Source: Streptomyces sp. A0642 (lineage in GTDB: Bacteria; Actinomycetota; Actinomycetes; Streptomycetales; Streptomycetaceae). From it: a stretch of 64,000 nucleotides of DNA. Below the pieces are notes generated by a model. That model was not told the DNA's origin. It searched no databases and was given only the letters and a program-made list of their open reading frames with translations. Position 1 is the stretch's first letter. Every line of letters starts with the position of its first letter. Of this stretch, positions 43,857 through 52,817 are shown piece by piece. Location: NCBI RefSeq assembly GCF_004795105.1, contig NZ_SSBL01000017.1, forward strand, positions 1 to 64,000, written 5' to 3'. The position numbers and the translations under genes were made by a program.

Positions 43857-43875
43857 TCCTGACGGAGCGTCAGTT
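43857..43875. promoter_or_regulatory. Inverted-repeat operator (CGTCAG family), site 3
   Basis: TCCTGACGGAGCGTCAGTT, upstream member of a tandem pair 88 bases before the acyl-CoA synthetase start. Centre-to-centre distance to site 4 is 24 bases, a spacing close to that for dimers bound near the same DNA face. Confidence 0.72.
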
Positions 43876-43880
43876 CAGTA

Positions 43881-43899
43881 ACCTGACAGTGCGTCAGGT
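43881..43899. promoter_or_regulatory. Inverted-repeat operator (CGTCAG family), site 4
   Basis: ACCTGACAGTGCGTCAGGT, downstream member of the tandem pair, 64 bases before the acyl-CoA synthetase ATG. Confidence 0.72.
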
Positions 43900-43963
43900 C
43901 TCTGCGGACGCCGGCCGGGCACCCCGCGTGCCGACGGACTTTCGAGCAGGAGTGGGCGGAACG

Positions 43964-46192
43964 ATGCTTGGATCGACTCACGGCACCCTCACCACCGACT
44001 TCCGCGCCCGGGTGGTGGCCTGCGGCGAGGAGCCTCATGCCGCCGTCCACAGCATGGCGGCCGCCGCCGCGGAGGGCGACCTCGACGTCAGCGGACGGCC
44101 GCTGCACGCGCCCGTGCCGGATCTGGACCGGTTCTTCCGGCCGGCGTCCGTCGCCGTCATCGGCGCGTCCGACACCGAGGGACGGCCCAATACGGGGATC
44201 ACCCGTCAGCTGATCGCCTGGGCGGAGCGGGTCGGGGCGCGGCTGTATCCGGTGCACCCCACGCGGGAGTCCGTCTTCGGGCGGCCGTGCTCTCCTTCCG
44301 TCGCCGCGCTGCCGGAGCAGGTGGACCTGGCGGTACTGCTGGTCGGCAACCCGCTCCCCGTCATCGAGGAGCTCGCGCAGGCCAAGGTGAAGTTCGCCGT
44401 CGCGTTCGCCTCCGGCTTCGCGGAGACCGGGGCGGAGGGCGCGGCCGCGCAGGCCCGGCTGGCCGCCACCGTGGAGCGGTCGGGGCTGCGGCTGCTGGGG
44501 CCGAACACCAACCTCAACGCCTTCGAGGAGTTCCGCGACGACCTGGACGGGCCGGCGATCGCGTTGATCACCCAGTCCGGCCACCAGGGGCGCCCCGTCT
44601 ACACGCTCCAGGAACTCGGCGTGCGGCTCTCGCACTGGGCTCCCACGGGCAACGAGGCGGATCTGGAGACCGCCGACTTCATCGCGTACTTCTCCCAGCG
44701 CCCCGAGGTCGGGGCCATCGCCTGCTACGTCGAAGGGCTCAAGGACGGGCGCTCCTTCCTGCTCGCCGCCGACCGGGCCGCCCGCGCCGGTGTCCCGGTG
44801 GTGGCGGTGAAGGTGGGGCGTACGGAGACGGGGGCCAGGATGGCCGCGTCGCACACCGGCAAGCTGACCGGCACCGACCAGGTCGTCGATGCGGCGATGC
44901 GGCAGTTCGGCGTGATCCGGGTGGACGGCCTCGACGAACTCCAGGACACCGCCGCCCTCCTGGCCCGGGCCCGCAAGCCGATGGCCGACGGTGTCGTGGT
45001 GTATTCGATCTCCGGGGGCACGGGCGCGCACTTCTCCGACCTGGCGACCGGGGCCGGGCTCTCCCTGCCGGTGCTGTCCGAGGAGAAGCAGGCCGAGCTG
45101 CACACCTGGATACCCGCGTACCTGAACGTGGCCAACCCGGTCGACAACGGCGGCCACCCGGTCGGCGACTGGCGCGGCCGGAAGATCATCGACGCGATCC
45201 TCGCCGACCCGGAGGTGGGGGTGCTGATCTGTCCGATCACCGGCCCCTTCCCGCCGATGAGCGACAAGCTCGCGCAGGACCTCGTGGACGCGGCGGAGGC
45301 CACGGACAAGCTGGTGTGCGTGGTCTGGGGATCGCCGGTCGGCACCGAGGACGCCTACCGCACGACGCTGCTCGGCTCGTCCCGGGTCGCCACCTTCCGT
45401 ACGTTCGGCAACTGCATCACCGCGGTGAAGGCCTACCTCGACCACCACCGGTTCGCCGCCTCCTACCGTTCCCCGTTCGACGAGGCGCCGCGCACCCCGT
45501 CCCCCTCGTTCCGCAAGGCGCAGGCGCTGATGCGCCCGGGACACCAGCTGAGCGAGCACGCGGCGAAGCAGCTGCTGCGGGCGTACGGGATCCGGGTGCC
45601 GCGCGAGCAGTTGGTGACCAGCGCCGCGGCGGCCGTCCGGGCGGCGGGGCTCGTGGGCTATCCCGTCGTCATGAAGGCGTCCGGGGCGCGGCTGGCGCAC
45701 AAGACGGAGCTGGGGCTGGTCAAGGTCGGGCTCACCTCGGCCAGCCAGGTGCGGGACGCCTACCGGGAGCTCACGGACATCGCGCGCTACGAGGGCGTCG
45801 AGCTGGACGGCATCCTGGTCTGCCAGATGGTGGAGCGGGGCGTCGAGATGATGGTCGGCGTGACGCAGGACGCCCTGTTCGGGCCGACGGTGACGGTGGG
45901 CCTCGGTGGCGTACTCGTCGAGGTGCTGCACGACGCGGCGGTGCGGGTGCCGCCGTTCGGCGAGGACCAGGCGCGGGCGATGCTCGGCGAACTGCGCGGC
46001 CGGGCGCTGCTGGAAGGAGTGCGGGGCGGCCTGCCGGTGGATGTGGACGCGCTCGTCGAAGTCGTCCTGCGCGTGCAGCGGATGGCCCTGGAACTCGGCG
46101 ACGACCTCTGCGAACTCGACATCAATCCGCTGATGGTGCTGAGCCGCGGACAGGGCGCGGTGGCCCTGGACGCGCTCGCCGTCTGCCGCTGA
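43964..46192 (+). CDS. ADP-forming acyl-CoA synthetase (acetate--CoA ligase family)
   Basis: 742 residues with the NDP-forming acyl-CoA synthetase layout: CoA-binding domain (about 45-180; 'LDRFFRPASVAVIGASDTEGRPNTGITRQL'), succinyl-CoA-ligase-like domain (about 185-480; 'SISGGTGAHFSDLATGAGL'), and C-terminal ATP-grasp (about 510-740; 'YPVVMKASGARLAHKTELGLVKVGL', 'DLCELDINPLMVL'). It would activate a carboxylic acid to its CoA ester. The ATG at 43964 is chosen on family length and a GGAG-type site upstream. First gene of an operon with the enoyl-CoA hydratase, under two operators. Confidence 0.9.
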   Translation: MLGSTHGTLTTDFRARVVACGEEPHAAVHSMAAAAAEGDLDVSGRPLHAPVPDLDRFFRPASVAVIGASDTEGRPNTGITRQLIAWAERVGARLYPVHPTRESVFGRPCSPSVAALPEQVDLAVLLVGNPLPVIEELAQAKVKFAVAFASGFAETGAEGAAAQARLAATVERSGLRLLGPNTNLNAFEEFRDDLDGPAIALITQSGHQGRPVYTLQELGVRLSHWAPTGNEADLETADFIAYFSQRPEVGAIACYVEGLKDGRSFLLAADRAARAGVPVVAVKVGRTETGARMAASHTGKLTGTDQVVDAAMRQFGVIRVDGLDELQDTAALLARARKPMADGVVVYSISGGTGAHFSDLATGAGLSLPVLSEEKQAELHTWIPAYLNVANPVDNGGHPVGDWRGRKIIDAILADPEVGVLICPITGPFPPMSDKLAQDLVDAAEATDKLVCVVWGSPVGTEDAYRTTLLGSSRVATFRTFGNCITAVKAYLDHHRFAASYRSPFDEAPRTPSPSFRKAQALMRPGHQLSEHAAKQLLRAYGIRVPREQLVTSAAAAVRAAGLVGYPVVMKASGARLAHKTELGLVKVGLTSASQVRDAYRELTDIARYEGVELDGILVCQMVERGVEMMVGVTQDALFGPTVTVGLGGVLVEVLHDAAVRVPPFGEDQARAMLGELRGRALLEGVRGGLPVDVDALVEVVLRVQRMALELGDDLCELDINPLMVLSRGQGAVALDALAVCR

Positions 46193-46250
46193 CCACCGAC
46201 CCCGTCGCCCCGACCGCCTTCGCACCTGCCACCTGCCCAGGAGCTGCCTC

Positions 46251-47081
46251 ATGCCGTCCTCCCCCGAAGACATCGCCGACCCGTGCGGATCGCCTGAGCC
46301 ATTGATACTCCACGCCACGGACAACGGGGTCTCCTGGATCACTCTCAACCGCCCCGACGCGATGAACGCGGTCACCCGGGACCAGCGCGAACGCATCATC
46401 GCGCTGCTCGGCGAAGCCTCCGCCGACCCGGCCGTCCGGGCCGTCGTCCTCACCGCCACCGGCCGAGGCTTCTGCGCCGGAGCGGACCTGCGCGGCGCCC
46501 CGGCGACCGGCGACCGGGTGCCGGGCGACGTGGCCCGCACGATCCGGCTCGGCGCACAGCGCCTGATCGCCGCGGTCCTGGACTGCGAGAAGCCCGTCCT
46601 CGCGGCGGTCAACGGCACGGCGGCCGGAATCGGCGCGCACCTCGCGTTCGCGTGCGACCTGGTGCTGGCGGCGGAGTCGGCGAAGTTCATCGAGGTGTTC
46701 GTGCGCCGCGGGCTCGTACCGGACGGCGGCGGCGCCTACCTGCTGCCGCGCCTCATCGGCCCGCACCGCGCCAAGGAGCTGATGTTCTTCGGCGACGCGC
46801 TCCCGGCCGCGGACGCGGAACGCCTGGGCCTGGTCAACCGGACGGTCCCGGACGACGAGTTGGCGGAGACGGCACGGACCTGGGCCCAGCGCCTGGCCGA
46901 GGGGCCTACCCGGGCGATCGCCCTGACCAAGCAGCTCGTCAACGAGTCGATGGACGACGGCCGGGCCACCGCGTTCGCCGCCGAGGCCATGGCCCAGGAG
47001 ATCAACATGACCACGCGGGACGGCAACGAGGGCGTGGCGAGCTTTGTCGGGCGGCGGGTGCCGAAGTACCGCGGGGTCTAA
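46251..47081 (+). CDS. Enoyl-CoA hydratase/isomerase family protein (crotonase)
   Basis: 276 residues, crotonase fold. 'GVSWITLNRPDAMNAVTRDQRERIIALLGEASADPAVRAVVLTATGRGFCAGADLRG' includes the first oxyanion-hole strand; 'AAVNGTAAGIGAHLAFACDLVLAAESAKFIEVFVRRGLVPDGGGAYLLPRLIG' provides the second and the catalytic region. It hydrates or isomerises an unsaturated acyl-CoA made downstream of the synthetase. ATG 46251 with CAGGAG upstream, 58 bases after the synthetase. Confidence 0.92.
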   Translation: MPSSPEDIADPCGSPEPLILHATDNGVSWITLNRPDAMNAVTRDQRERIIALLGEASADPAVRAVVLTATGRGFCAGADLRGAPATGDRVPGDVARTIRLGAQRLIAAVLDCEKPVLAAVNGTAAGIGAHLAFACDLVLAAESAKFIEVFVRRGLVPDGGGAYLLPRLIGPHRAKELMFFGDALPAADAERLGLVNRTVPDDELAETARTWAQRLAEGPTRAIALTKQLVNESMDDGRATAFAAEAMAQEINMTTRDGNEGVASFVGRRVPKYRGV

Positions 47082-47272
47082 GGGCTGTCCCGCCTGCTCG
47101 GCGACGCCTGGCACGCACGACGCGGCAAAGCCTGTCGCGAGGGGCACCGGATCGCCGCGGAGGCGCTGCACCGGCGCGCCACCACGGCGCCGGAGCGCGG
47201 GAGCCGCCCAGGCCGTCCACCGCATGCGGCGTCCGCATCCCCGACTTTCGGCAGTGTCGGTGGGGCGCCACG

Positions 47273-48715
47273 ATGCGTACCGTCGACCGGGTGGAGAGAA
47301 CGTCGATCAGCGGCGCGGTCCGGCGGGCCGTCGCGCCGGGGGACCTGCTGGCCGTGGCCGCCGCCGCGTGCGCCGCGCTGAGCACGGTCAGTCTGTGGTG
47401 GGCGCTGCCCGCCGCCGTGACCGCCTTCCTCGCCGGCCGGGAGCCGGGCAGGACCGGTCCCACCCTCCTCGTGCTCGTCGCCGTCGTGGCCGGCGGGGTG
47501 GTGGCGGTGGCGCTGGTGCCCTGGTGGCTGCTGTTCGCGGGCCGGTTCGTCGCGGTGGTCGTGGTGGCCGCGATGCTGCCGTGGTTCGCGGGCCGCTTCT
47601 GGCGTCAGTACCAAGAGCTCGTACGGGCCGGCTGGGAGCGGGCGGGGCGGCTGGAGCGCGAGCAGCAGCTCGTCGCGGAACAGGCCCGCTCCCGCGAACG
47701 GGCTCGGATCGCGCAGGACATGCACGATCTCCTCGGGCACGACCTCAGCCTCATCGCCCTGTCCGCGGGGGCCCTCAAACTCGCCCCCGGCCTGGACGAG
47801 GCGCACCGGGCCGCGGCCGGGGAGATCAGGGCCCGGGCGGCGGCTTCCGTCGAGCGGCTCGGCGAGGTGATCGGCCTCTTGCGCGACGAGGCCGACGACG
47901 AGCCGCCCGGACCGCCCGGTACTGGAATCCCGCGGCTCGTCGCGGAGGCCGCAGCCGCCGGTCTCCCCGTCGCCCTCCACGTCGAGGGCGATGCCGGCGC
48001 CATGCCCCCGCCGGCCGCACGGGCCGCCCACCGCGTCGTCCAGGAGTGCCTGACCAACGCCGCCAAGCACGCCCCGCACGCGCGGGTGGACGTGCGGCTG
48101 ACGCACACGGACGGGCAGACGACGGTCCGGGTCGAGAACGGTCCGGCGTCCGTACCGGCGGGCCGGCCGGGCGCCCCCGGCACCGGACTGGGGCTGATCG
48201 GGCTGGACGAACGCGTACGGCTGGCGGGCGGCACCTTCGCCCACGGCCCGTATGACGACGGCTTCGCGGTTGTCGCGAGTCTCCCGCACACCCCGCCCGA
48301 CCGTCTCCCACCCGCCGCGCCCCGGCTCCTCCGGGAGGCCATGCCACCGGAGCACCGGCACGCCCGCGGCCGAGTCCGTCAGGCTCTGATCGTGGCCGCC
48401 GTGATCCCGCTGGTGGCGTGGGCGGTGCTGAGCGCCGCACTCATGGCGTGGGACATCCGTTCGGCCAGGCAGTCCGTCCTCGACCCGAGCGACTTCGCCC
48501 GGCTGCGGGTGGGCCAGGACCGGGGTCCGGTCGAGCGCATGCTGCCCGAGCGCGAGACCACGCAGCGGCCGGTGGCCGGCGAACCCGAGGGGGCGGGGAT
48601 CAAGTGTGCGTACTACGCGATGACGGCGGACCGCTTCGACGACCGGTCCGGGGACGCGTACCGGCTCTGCTTCCGCGGCGGGCGGCTGCTGTCCAAGGAG
48701 GCTCTCACGCCGTGA
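47273..48715 (+). CDS. NarL-family sensor histidine kinase with an extra C-terminal membrane-anchored domain
   Basis: 480 residues. N-terminal membrane segments (about 25-110), a DHp region 'ARSRERARIAQDMHDLLGHDLSLIALSAGALKL' with the phospho-acceptor His in 'DMHDLLGH' (about 155), and an HATPase with 'VVQECLTNAAKHA' (N box) and 'GTGLGLIGLDERV' (G box, about 304-316). Unusually, after the ATPase come a further transmembrane segment (about 368-392) and a small domain with 'LRVGQDRGPVERMLPE...CAYYAM...YRLCFRGGRLL', resembling a SmpA/BLIP-type fold, probably outside the cell. It pairs with the response regulator 40 bases downstream. Confidence 0.88.
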   Translation: MRTVDRVERTSISGAVRRAVAPGDLLAVAAAACAALSTVSLWWALPAAVTAFLAGREPGRTGPTLLVLVAVVAGGVVAVALVPWWLLFAGRFVAVVVVAAMLPWFAGRFWRQYQELVRAGWERAGRLEREQQLVAEQARSRERARIAQDMHDLLGHDLSLIALSAGALKLAPGLDEAHRAAAGEIRARAAASVERLGEVIGLLRDEADDEPPGPPGTGIPRLVAEAAAAGLPVALHVEGDAGAMPPPAARAAHRVVQECLTNAAKHAPHARVDVRLTHTDGQTTVRVENGPASVPAGRPGAPGTGLGLIGLDERVRLAGGTFAHGPYDDGFAVVASLPHTPPDRLPPAAPRLLREAMPPEHRHARGRVRQALIVAAVIPLVAWAVLSAALMAWDIRSARQSVLDPSDFARLRVGQDRGPVERMLPERETTQRPVAGEPEGAGIKCAYYAMTADRFDDRSGDAYRLCFRGGRLLSKEALTP

Positions 48716-48755
48716 ACTCCCCCTGCGCGCCCACGACCGAGAAGGGCTGCTCCTC

Positions 48756-49505
48756 ATGATCAGGGTTCTCGTGGCCGACGACGAGCCGATGATCCGCGCC
48801 GGGGTCCGTGCGGTGCTGACCACCGACCCCGGCATCGAGATCGTCGCCGAGGCGGGCGACGGGCACGAGGCGGTGGAACTGGTGCACCGCCACCGCCCGG
48901 ACGTGGCCGTGCTCGATATCCGGATGCCCGGCGTCAACGGCATCGAGGCGGCCGCCGAGATCCGGCACACCGTGCCGGGGACCGGCGTCGTGATGCTGAC
49001 CACCTTCGGTGAGGACGACTACATCCTCCAGGCACTCGGAGGCGGCGCCGCCGGATTCCTGATCAAGTCGGGGGAGCCCGAGGAACTGATCGCCGGGGTC
49101 CGCGCGGTGGCCGAAGGCGCCGCCTATCTGTCGCCGAAGGTCGCGGCCCGGGTCGTCGCCCATCTCTCGGCCACGGGCGCGGGCGCCCTGGCCGGCCGTC
49201 GTACCGCCGCCCGGGAACGGGTCCATATGCTCACCGCCCGGGAACGCGAGGTGCTGGCCTTCCTCGGCAGCGGACTGTCCAACGGGCAGATCGCGCGCCG
49301 CCTTCGCCTGGTCGAGGGGACGGTCAAGGCGCACGTGAGCTCGATCCTGGCCAGGCTGGGCGTGGACAACCGGGCAGCTGCGGCGGTCGTCGCCCACGAG
49401 GCAGGAATCGTCGCCCCGGTGGAACCCGCCCCCGGCGGCCGGCCGGCTCGTCCCGCCCCACCGGTGCTACCGCCCCGCAGGGGACGTACCCCTGGCGGGC
49501 GGTAG
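48756..49505 (+). CDS. NarL/FixJ-family response regulator
   Basis: 249 residues. Receiver domain (about 1-120) with acidic pair 'ADDEP', phospho-acceptor Asp in 'DVAVLDIRMPG' (about residue 54) and Lys in 'FLIKSGEPEEL'; LuxR helix-turn-helix (about 150-210) 'LTAREREVLAFLGSGLSNGQIARRLRLVEGTVKAHVSSILARLGV'. Pro/Arg-rich C-terminal tail. Encoded directly behind its kinase; the target genes are unknown. Confidence 0.93.
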   Translation: MIRVLVADDEPMIRAGVRAVLTTDPGIEIVAEAGDGHEAVELVHRHRPDVAVLDIRMPGVNGIEAAAEIRHTVPGTGVVMLTTFGEDDYILQALGGGAAGFLIKSGEPEELIAGVRAVAEGAAYLSPKVAARVVAHLSATGAGALAGRRTAARERVHMLTAREREVLAFLGSGLSNGQIARRLRLVEGTVKAHVSSILARLGVDNRAAAAVVAHEAGIVAPVEPAPGGRPARPAPPVLPPRRGRTPGGR

Positions 49506-49509
49506 CACC
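49463..49509. terminator. Hairpin terminator overlapping the response-regulator stop codon
   Basis: 12-bp stem GGTGCTACCGCC/GGCGGTAGCACC enclosing an inner AGGGG-N5-CCCCT stem. The response-regulator stop codon lies within the distal arm, so the last codons form part of the hairpin. Confidence 0.7.
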
Positions 49510-49628
49510 TGGCGGCTTCACATACGGGACACCGGGCTCGGCTGGGCGAGCGTGCGGCATCGGGCAAGGACGCCTGAGCCTTCGGCGCCGACAAGCGGCG
49601 TCGCCGCGGAACGACCGCCGGGTCCCGC

Positions 49629-49700
<72 letters not shown>

Positions 49701-49814
49701 GCATCTTCACGGCCGACTGCCGCGGCCCGTGCCGCCCGGTGTGTCCGCAGTCGGGCCGGACAGGGAAGAGGGCGTCACGGGCGGTTCATCCCTGTTCCCC
49801 GAGGTGGTGTGCGG

Positions 49815-50921
49815 TCACCTCCGTCCGCTGCCGGCGAAGACTTCCTGGACGAGTGCCTGGGTCGCCTGCTGGAAGGCCGGGGCCATGGACATGCCCGCAT
49901 CATCCACGTAGTTGAGCGCTGCGGTCAGGGTTTTGGCGCCGCCGGGCGTGCTGTACATCAGCGCCGCGTGGCCCGCCATTCCGCCGTTGTGGGTGATGAC
50001 CTTGCCACCGTCCTCTCCGGTGTCCTGGACGAAGACGCCGAGGCCATAGCCGGCTTTGGCGTGCGGCTTGCACATCTCGGCCAGCAGCGGGGCGGGGAGG
50101 AGCTTGCCGCCCGTCAGTGCGGAGATGAAGGTGTGGAGATCCCGGGGGGTCGAGATCATGTCGCCCCCGGTGGAGATCCAGGAGGGGTTCTGCCGGGTGA
50201 CGTCGACCGTCGTCTGCCGGCCGGCGTCGTCCTCGTAGCGGTAGTAGGCGTGCGGGTACGGCTCCTCGATGTCGGCATCGGTGTCCGGCATCGAGGTGTT
50301 CGTCAGCCCGAGGGGGCCCAGGACCAGCCGCTCCGTCTCCTCGGCGAGCGATGTGCCGGTGACCTGCTCGACCAGGAGCCTGAGAAGGACGTAGTTGGTA
50401 TTGGAGTAGCTCCAGTCCGTGCCCGGCTCGAACCGTGCCGGCTTGGACAGCGCCAGCTGTACGAGGTCCTCCGGCCGGTAGGTCCGGAAGCGGTTGTCCA
50501 CCCATTCCCGGCCTGCGGTCGTAGCGGGAATTCCCGGCGCGAACGTTCCGTCCTCGTAGTACTCGCCCGTGAAGTTGAAGACCCCGCTGGTGTGCTGCAG
50601 CAGCATGCGCACGGTGATCCTCCGGTCCAGGCCGAGGGCGGGTAGGCAGTCGGCGGCGGGGGCGTCCAGCCCGATGGCTCCCTCGGCCACCAACCGCAGC
50701 ACCACAGCGGCGGTGAACGTCTTGGTGTTGCTGCCGATCCGGACGTGCCCGTCCGTCGGCGGCTTGGCGCTCTCGCCCAGCTCGCGCAGCCCGGCGCTGC
50801 CTTCCCAGTGGCCTGTCTCGTCTTGCACGCGCAAGGACACCCCGGTGAAACCGGACTCCACCATCCCTTCGATGATCTTCTGCAACGCCGGGCGGTCCTG
50901 CCCGGAAAATGTGCGGGACAT
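49815..50921 (-). CDS. Serine hydrolase, beta-lactamase/D-Ala-D-Ala carboxypeptidase class C fold
   Basis: 368 residues. Catalytic SxxK at Ser64-Asn-Thr-Lys67, YxN at Tyr172-Ser-Asn174, and a C-terminal 'HNGGMAGHAAL' in the place of the KTG triad. No clear signal peptide or lipobox, so it is likely cytoplasmic or exported by another route, and an esterase or amidohydrolase role is as likely as wall remodelling. Monocistronic, ATG 50921. Confidence 0.88.
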   Translation of the reverse strand: MSRTFSGQDRPALQKIIEGMVESGFTGVSLRVQDETGHWEGSAGLRELGESAKPPTDGHVRIGSNTKTFTAAVVLRLVAEGAIGLDAPAADCLPALGLDRRITVRMLLQHTSGVFNFTGEYYEDGTFAPGIPATTAGREWVDNRFRTYRPEDLVQLALSKPARFEPGTDWSYSNTNYVLLRLLVEQVTGTSLAEETERLVLGPLGLTNTSMPDTDADIEEPYPHAYYRYEDDAGRQTTVDVTRQNPSWISTGGDMISTPRDLHTFISALTGGKLLPAPLLAEMCKPHAKAGYGLGVFVQDTGEDGGKVITHNGGMAGHAALMYSTPGGAKTLTAALNYVDDAGMSMAPAFQQATQALVQEVFAGSGRR

Positions 50922-51294
50922 GCTTATGTGCTCCTGTCGGGTTGTCGGGAAAGCCCGGGACGGGCGGCTTCGTGAGGTGGGCCGTCACGGACACGTTCAT
51001 CGCCGTAGGGGGCGGTTCCGCTTCGCCGGTACGCCGCGCGCCGTCCCAGCCGGTCCTCGGCATCGGCCGGGCCCGAGAGCCGGCCGGCGCGCTCCCCGTG
51101 CCTCACCTCGCGTCCCGGCGGATGACCGTTCCGGCCTCCGGCTGAAGGCGGGCATCACAAACAAGGCCAAGGTCTCTCCTTCTCGCGGCGCGGAAGTCGA
51201 CTCGCACGCCATGTGTTGATGACTGGAGCGGCGGCGGGCGCGCCGCTCGTAGCCGTGCGCGGAGCGGTGGGCACTCGGGCGTGCGTGCCCGGCG
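50922..51294. other. Intergenic region without a recognisable feature
   Basis: 373 bases upstream of the serine hydrolase gene and downstream of the VOC gene. It should hold the promoter of the serine hydrolase. I see no convincing gene, hairpin or repeat; the open frames are Arg/Gly-rich shadows. Confidence 0.5.
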
Positions 51295-51681
51295 TCAGGC
51301 TCCGGCCGGAGGGATCCACGCCACGAGCTGGACCACCACGCCGTTGGGGTCGGTGAGCTGAAGCACCCATTCCCCCCAGGGTTCCTTACGGACCGGAAGA
51401 GTGATCCTCGCCCCTTCCCGCCTCAGGCGCTCGTACTCGGCATGAATGGAGGTGACGGTGAAGGAAACGGCCACATCCGCCCGTGCGGCCGGATTCCTCT
51501 GCCGCGCGCCCGGGCCGGCACTCTTGCGCAGGACGAGGTCGGTGGCTGCGTCGTCACGGGAGAGGTGGGTCATCCCTTGGGCAGCCAGCACTTCTCGGAA
51601 CCCCAGATGGCTCACGAAGAACCGAGCCGATGACGCCGGGTCGTCAACGGTCAGCAAAACAGCCGACCCGATAATGTTCAT
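51295..51681 (-). CDS. Small VOC (glyoxalase) family protein
   Basis: 128 residues, one VOC module: 'IIGSAVLLTVDDPASSARFFVSHLGFREVLAAQGMTHLSRDD' and C-terminal 'EWVLQLTDPNGVVVQLVAWIPP' with the usual acidic residue replaced (VVVQLV). The start at 51681 has GGGAG 8 bases upstream; a longer frame is unlikely. Divergent from the LysR gene, hence its probable target. Confidence 0.85.
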   Translation of the reverse strand: MNIIGSAVLLTVDDPASSARFFVSHLGFREVLAAQGMTHLSRDDAATDLVLRKSAGPGARQRNPAARADVAVSFTVTSIHAEYERLRREGARITLPVRKEPWGEWVLQLTDPNGVVVQLVAWIPPAGA

Positions 51682-51801
51682 AGGCTGAGCTCCCTTCCAC
51701 GTAGCCGCTGCTCTCACGGACAAGCATCACGAGCACGAAGGGAGGCATCAAGGACGCATCGTGCAACGGCGGTTAACTCAGCGGTACACGAAGCAGGGTG
51801 G

Positions 51802-52722
51802 GTGGAGAGCGTGGAGCTGCGGGAGATAGAGATCTTCCTGGTGCTGGCGGAGGAGCTGCACTTCGGCCGGACGGCGGAACGGTTGCGCGTCACACCGGCC
51901 CGGGTCAGCCAGGTCATCAAGAAGCAGGAGCGCGCCATCGGCGCCGAGCTGTTCAAACGGACGAGCCGCAGTGTCCAGCTCACGCCCACCGGCAAGGTGC
52001 TGCAAGAGGGCCTCGCCGCCGGCTACCAGAAGATCAGGGAAGCCCTGTCCGCCGCGGCCGCCACCGGCCGAGGCATCAGCGGTGAACTCGACGTCGCCTA
52101 CTCCGCGGCCTGGTGCGGCATCCTCGTAGTGGCCGCGACCGACACCTTCCGCGCCCGTCATCCGAACTGCACGGTTCGCATCCACGAATCCCCCCTCCTC
52201 GACCCGATCGGTCCTCTGCGCGACGGCAATCACCACATCCAGCTGATCGAGCTGCCCATCGACGAACCGGACATCGTCAACGGCCCGGTCCTCTTCTCCG
52301 AGCCCCGGGCCCTCGTGGTCCCCCGGGGGCACCCGTTCGCCGAGCGGGACACGGTTTCCTTGGAAGACCTGGCACACGCTCCCCTGATCACCGTGTCAGG
52401 TCCGCCCCCGTACTTCATCGACCATCACTATCCGCGCCGCACACCGAAGGGACGCCTCATCCGGCGCGGCCCTTCCACCACGGCCTGGCAGGAAGTGCTC
52501 GCCCTGGTGGGCGCGGGCAAGGGCGTCTCGCCCACCTGCGCCCGTGCGGCCCAGTACTACTCACGTCCTGACGTCGTCTACGTGCCTTTCCGTGACGCCC
52601 CGCCGGTCGAATACGGTCTTTTGTGGGCGGCCGCGAACAGCACTCCGAAGGTGCACGCCTTCGTCGAGACCCTGGTCGAGACGGCCCGGGCCCAGCGCGC
52701 CGACCCGACGCCTCAGGGCTGA
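51802..52722 (+). CDS. LysR family transcriptional regulator
   Basis: 306 residues. HTH 'LREIEIFLVLAEELHFGRTAERLRVTPARVSQVIKKQERAIGAELFKRTSRSVQLTPTG' (about 5-64), then a periplasmic-binding-like effector domain (about 92-295). LysR regulators usually control a divergent neighbour, here the VOC gene 120 bases away. Two GTG starts are possible (51802, 51811); the second has a better GGTGGAGA site. Confidence 0.9.
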   Translation: MESVELREIEIFLVLAEELHFGRTAERLRVTPARVSQVIKKQERAIGAELFKRTSRSVQLTPTGKVLQEGLAAGYQKIREALSAAAATGRGISGELDVAYSAAWCGILVVAATDTFRARHPNCTVRIHESPLLDPIGPLRDGNHHIQLIELPIDEPDIVNGPVLFSEPRALVVPRGHPFAERDTVSLEDLAHAPLITVSGPPPYFIDHHYPRRTPKGRLIRRGPSTTAWQEVLALVGAGKGVSPTCARAAQYYSRPDVVYVPFRDAPPVEYGLLWAAANSTPKVHAFVETLVETARAQRADPTPQG

Positions 52723-52817
52723 GGAGCCGGCGCCACCGGCGGGTACGGACTGTCGGCCCCCGGCCCGGGTGGGGGCGTTCCACCGGGTGCCCGCATCTGC
52801 TGTTCCCTGCCCGCAGC

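Larger units (their letters stand above)
43433..43963. repeat. Intergenic region with short direct repeats and a dispersed Streptomyces repeat
   Basis: 531 bases without a convincing gene. It contains a 17-base direct repeat GCGGGGCGCTGCTGGTG (43466-43482 and 43523-43539), intervening GCCGGGCGCTCGG units, a 20-base direct repeat (43624-43643 and 43658-43677) and a copy of the repeat with core CAATCGCCGGGCGGGC (43558-43581, minus orientation). The last 110 bases hold two tandem operators for the acyl-CoA synthetase operon. Open frames through it have no family similarity. Confidence 0.6.
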
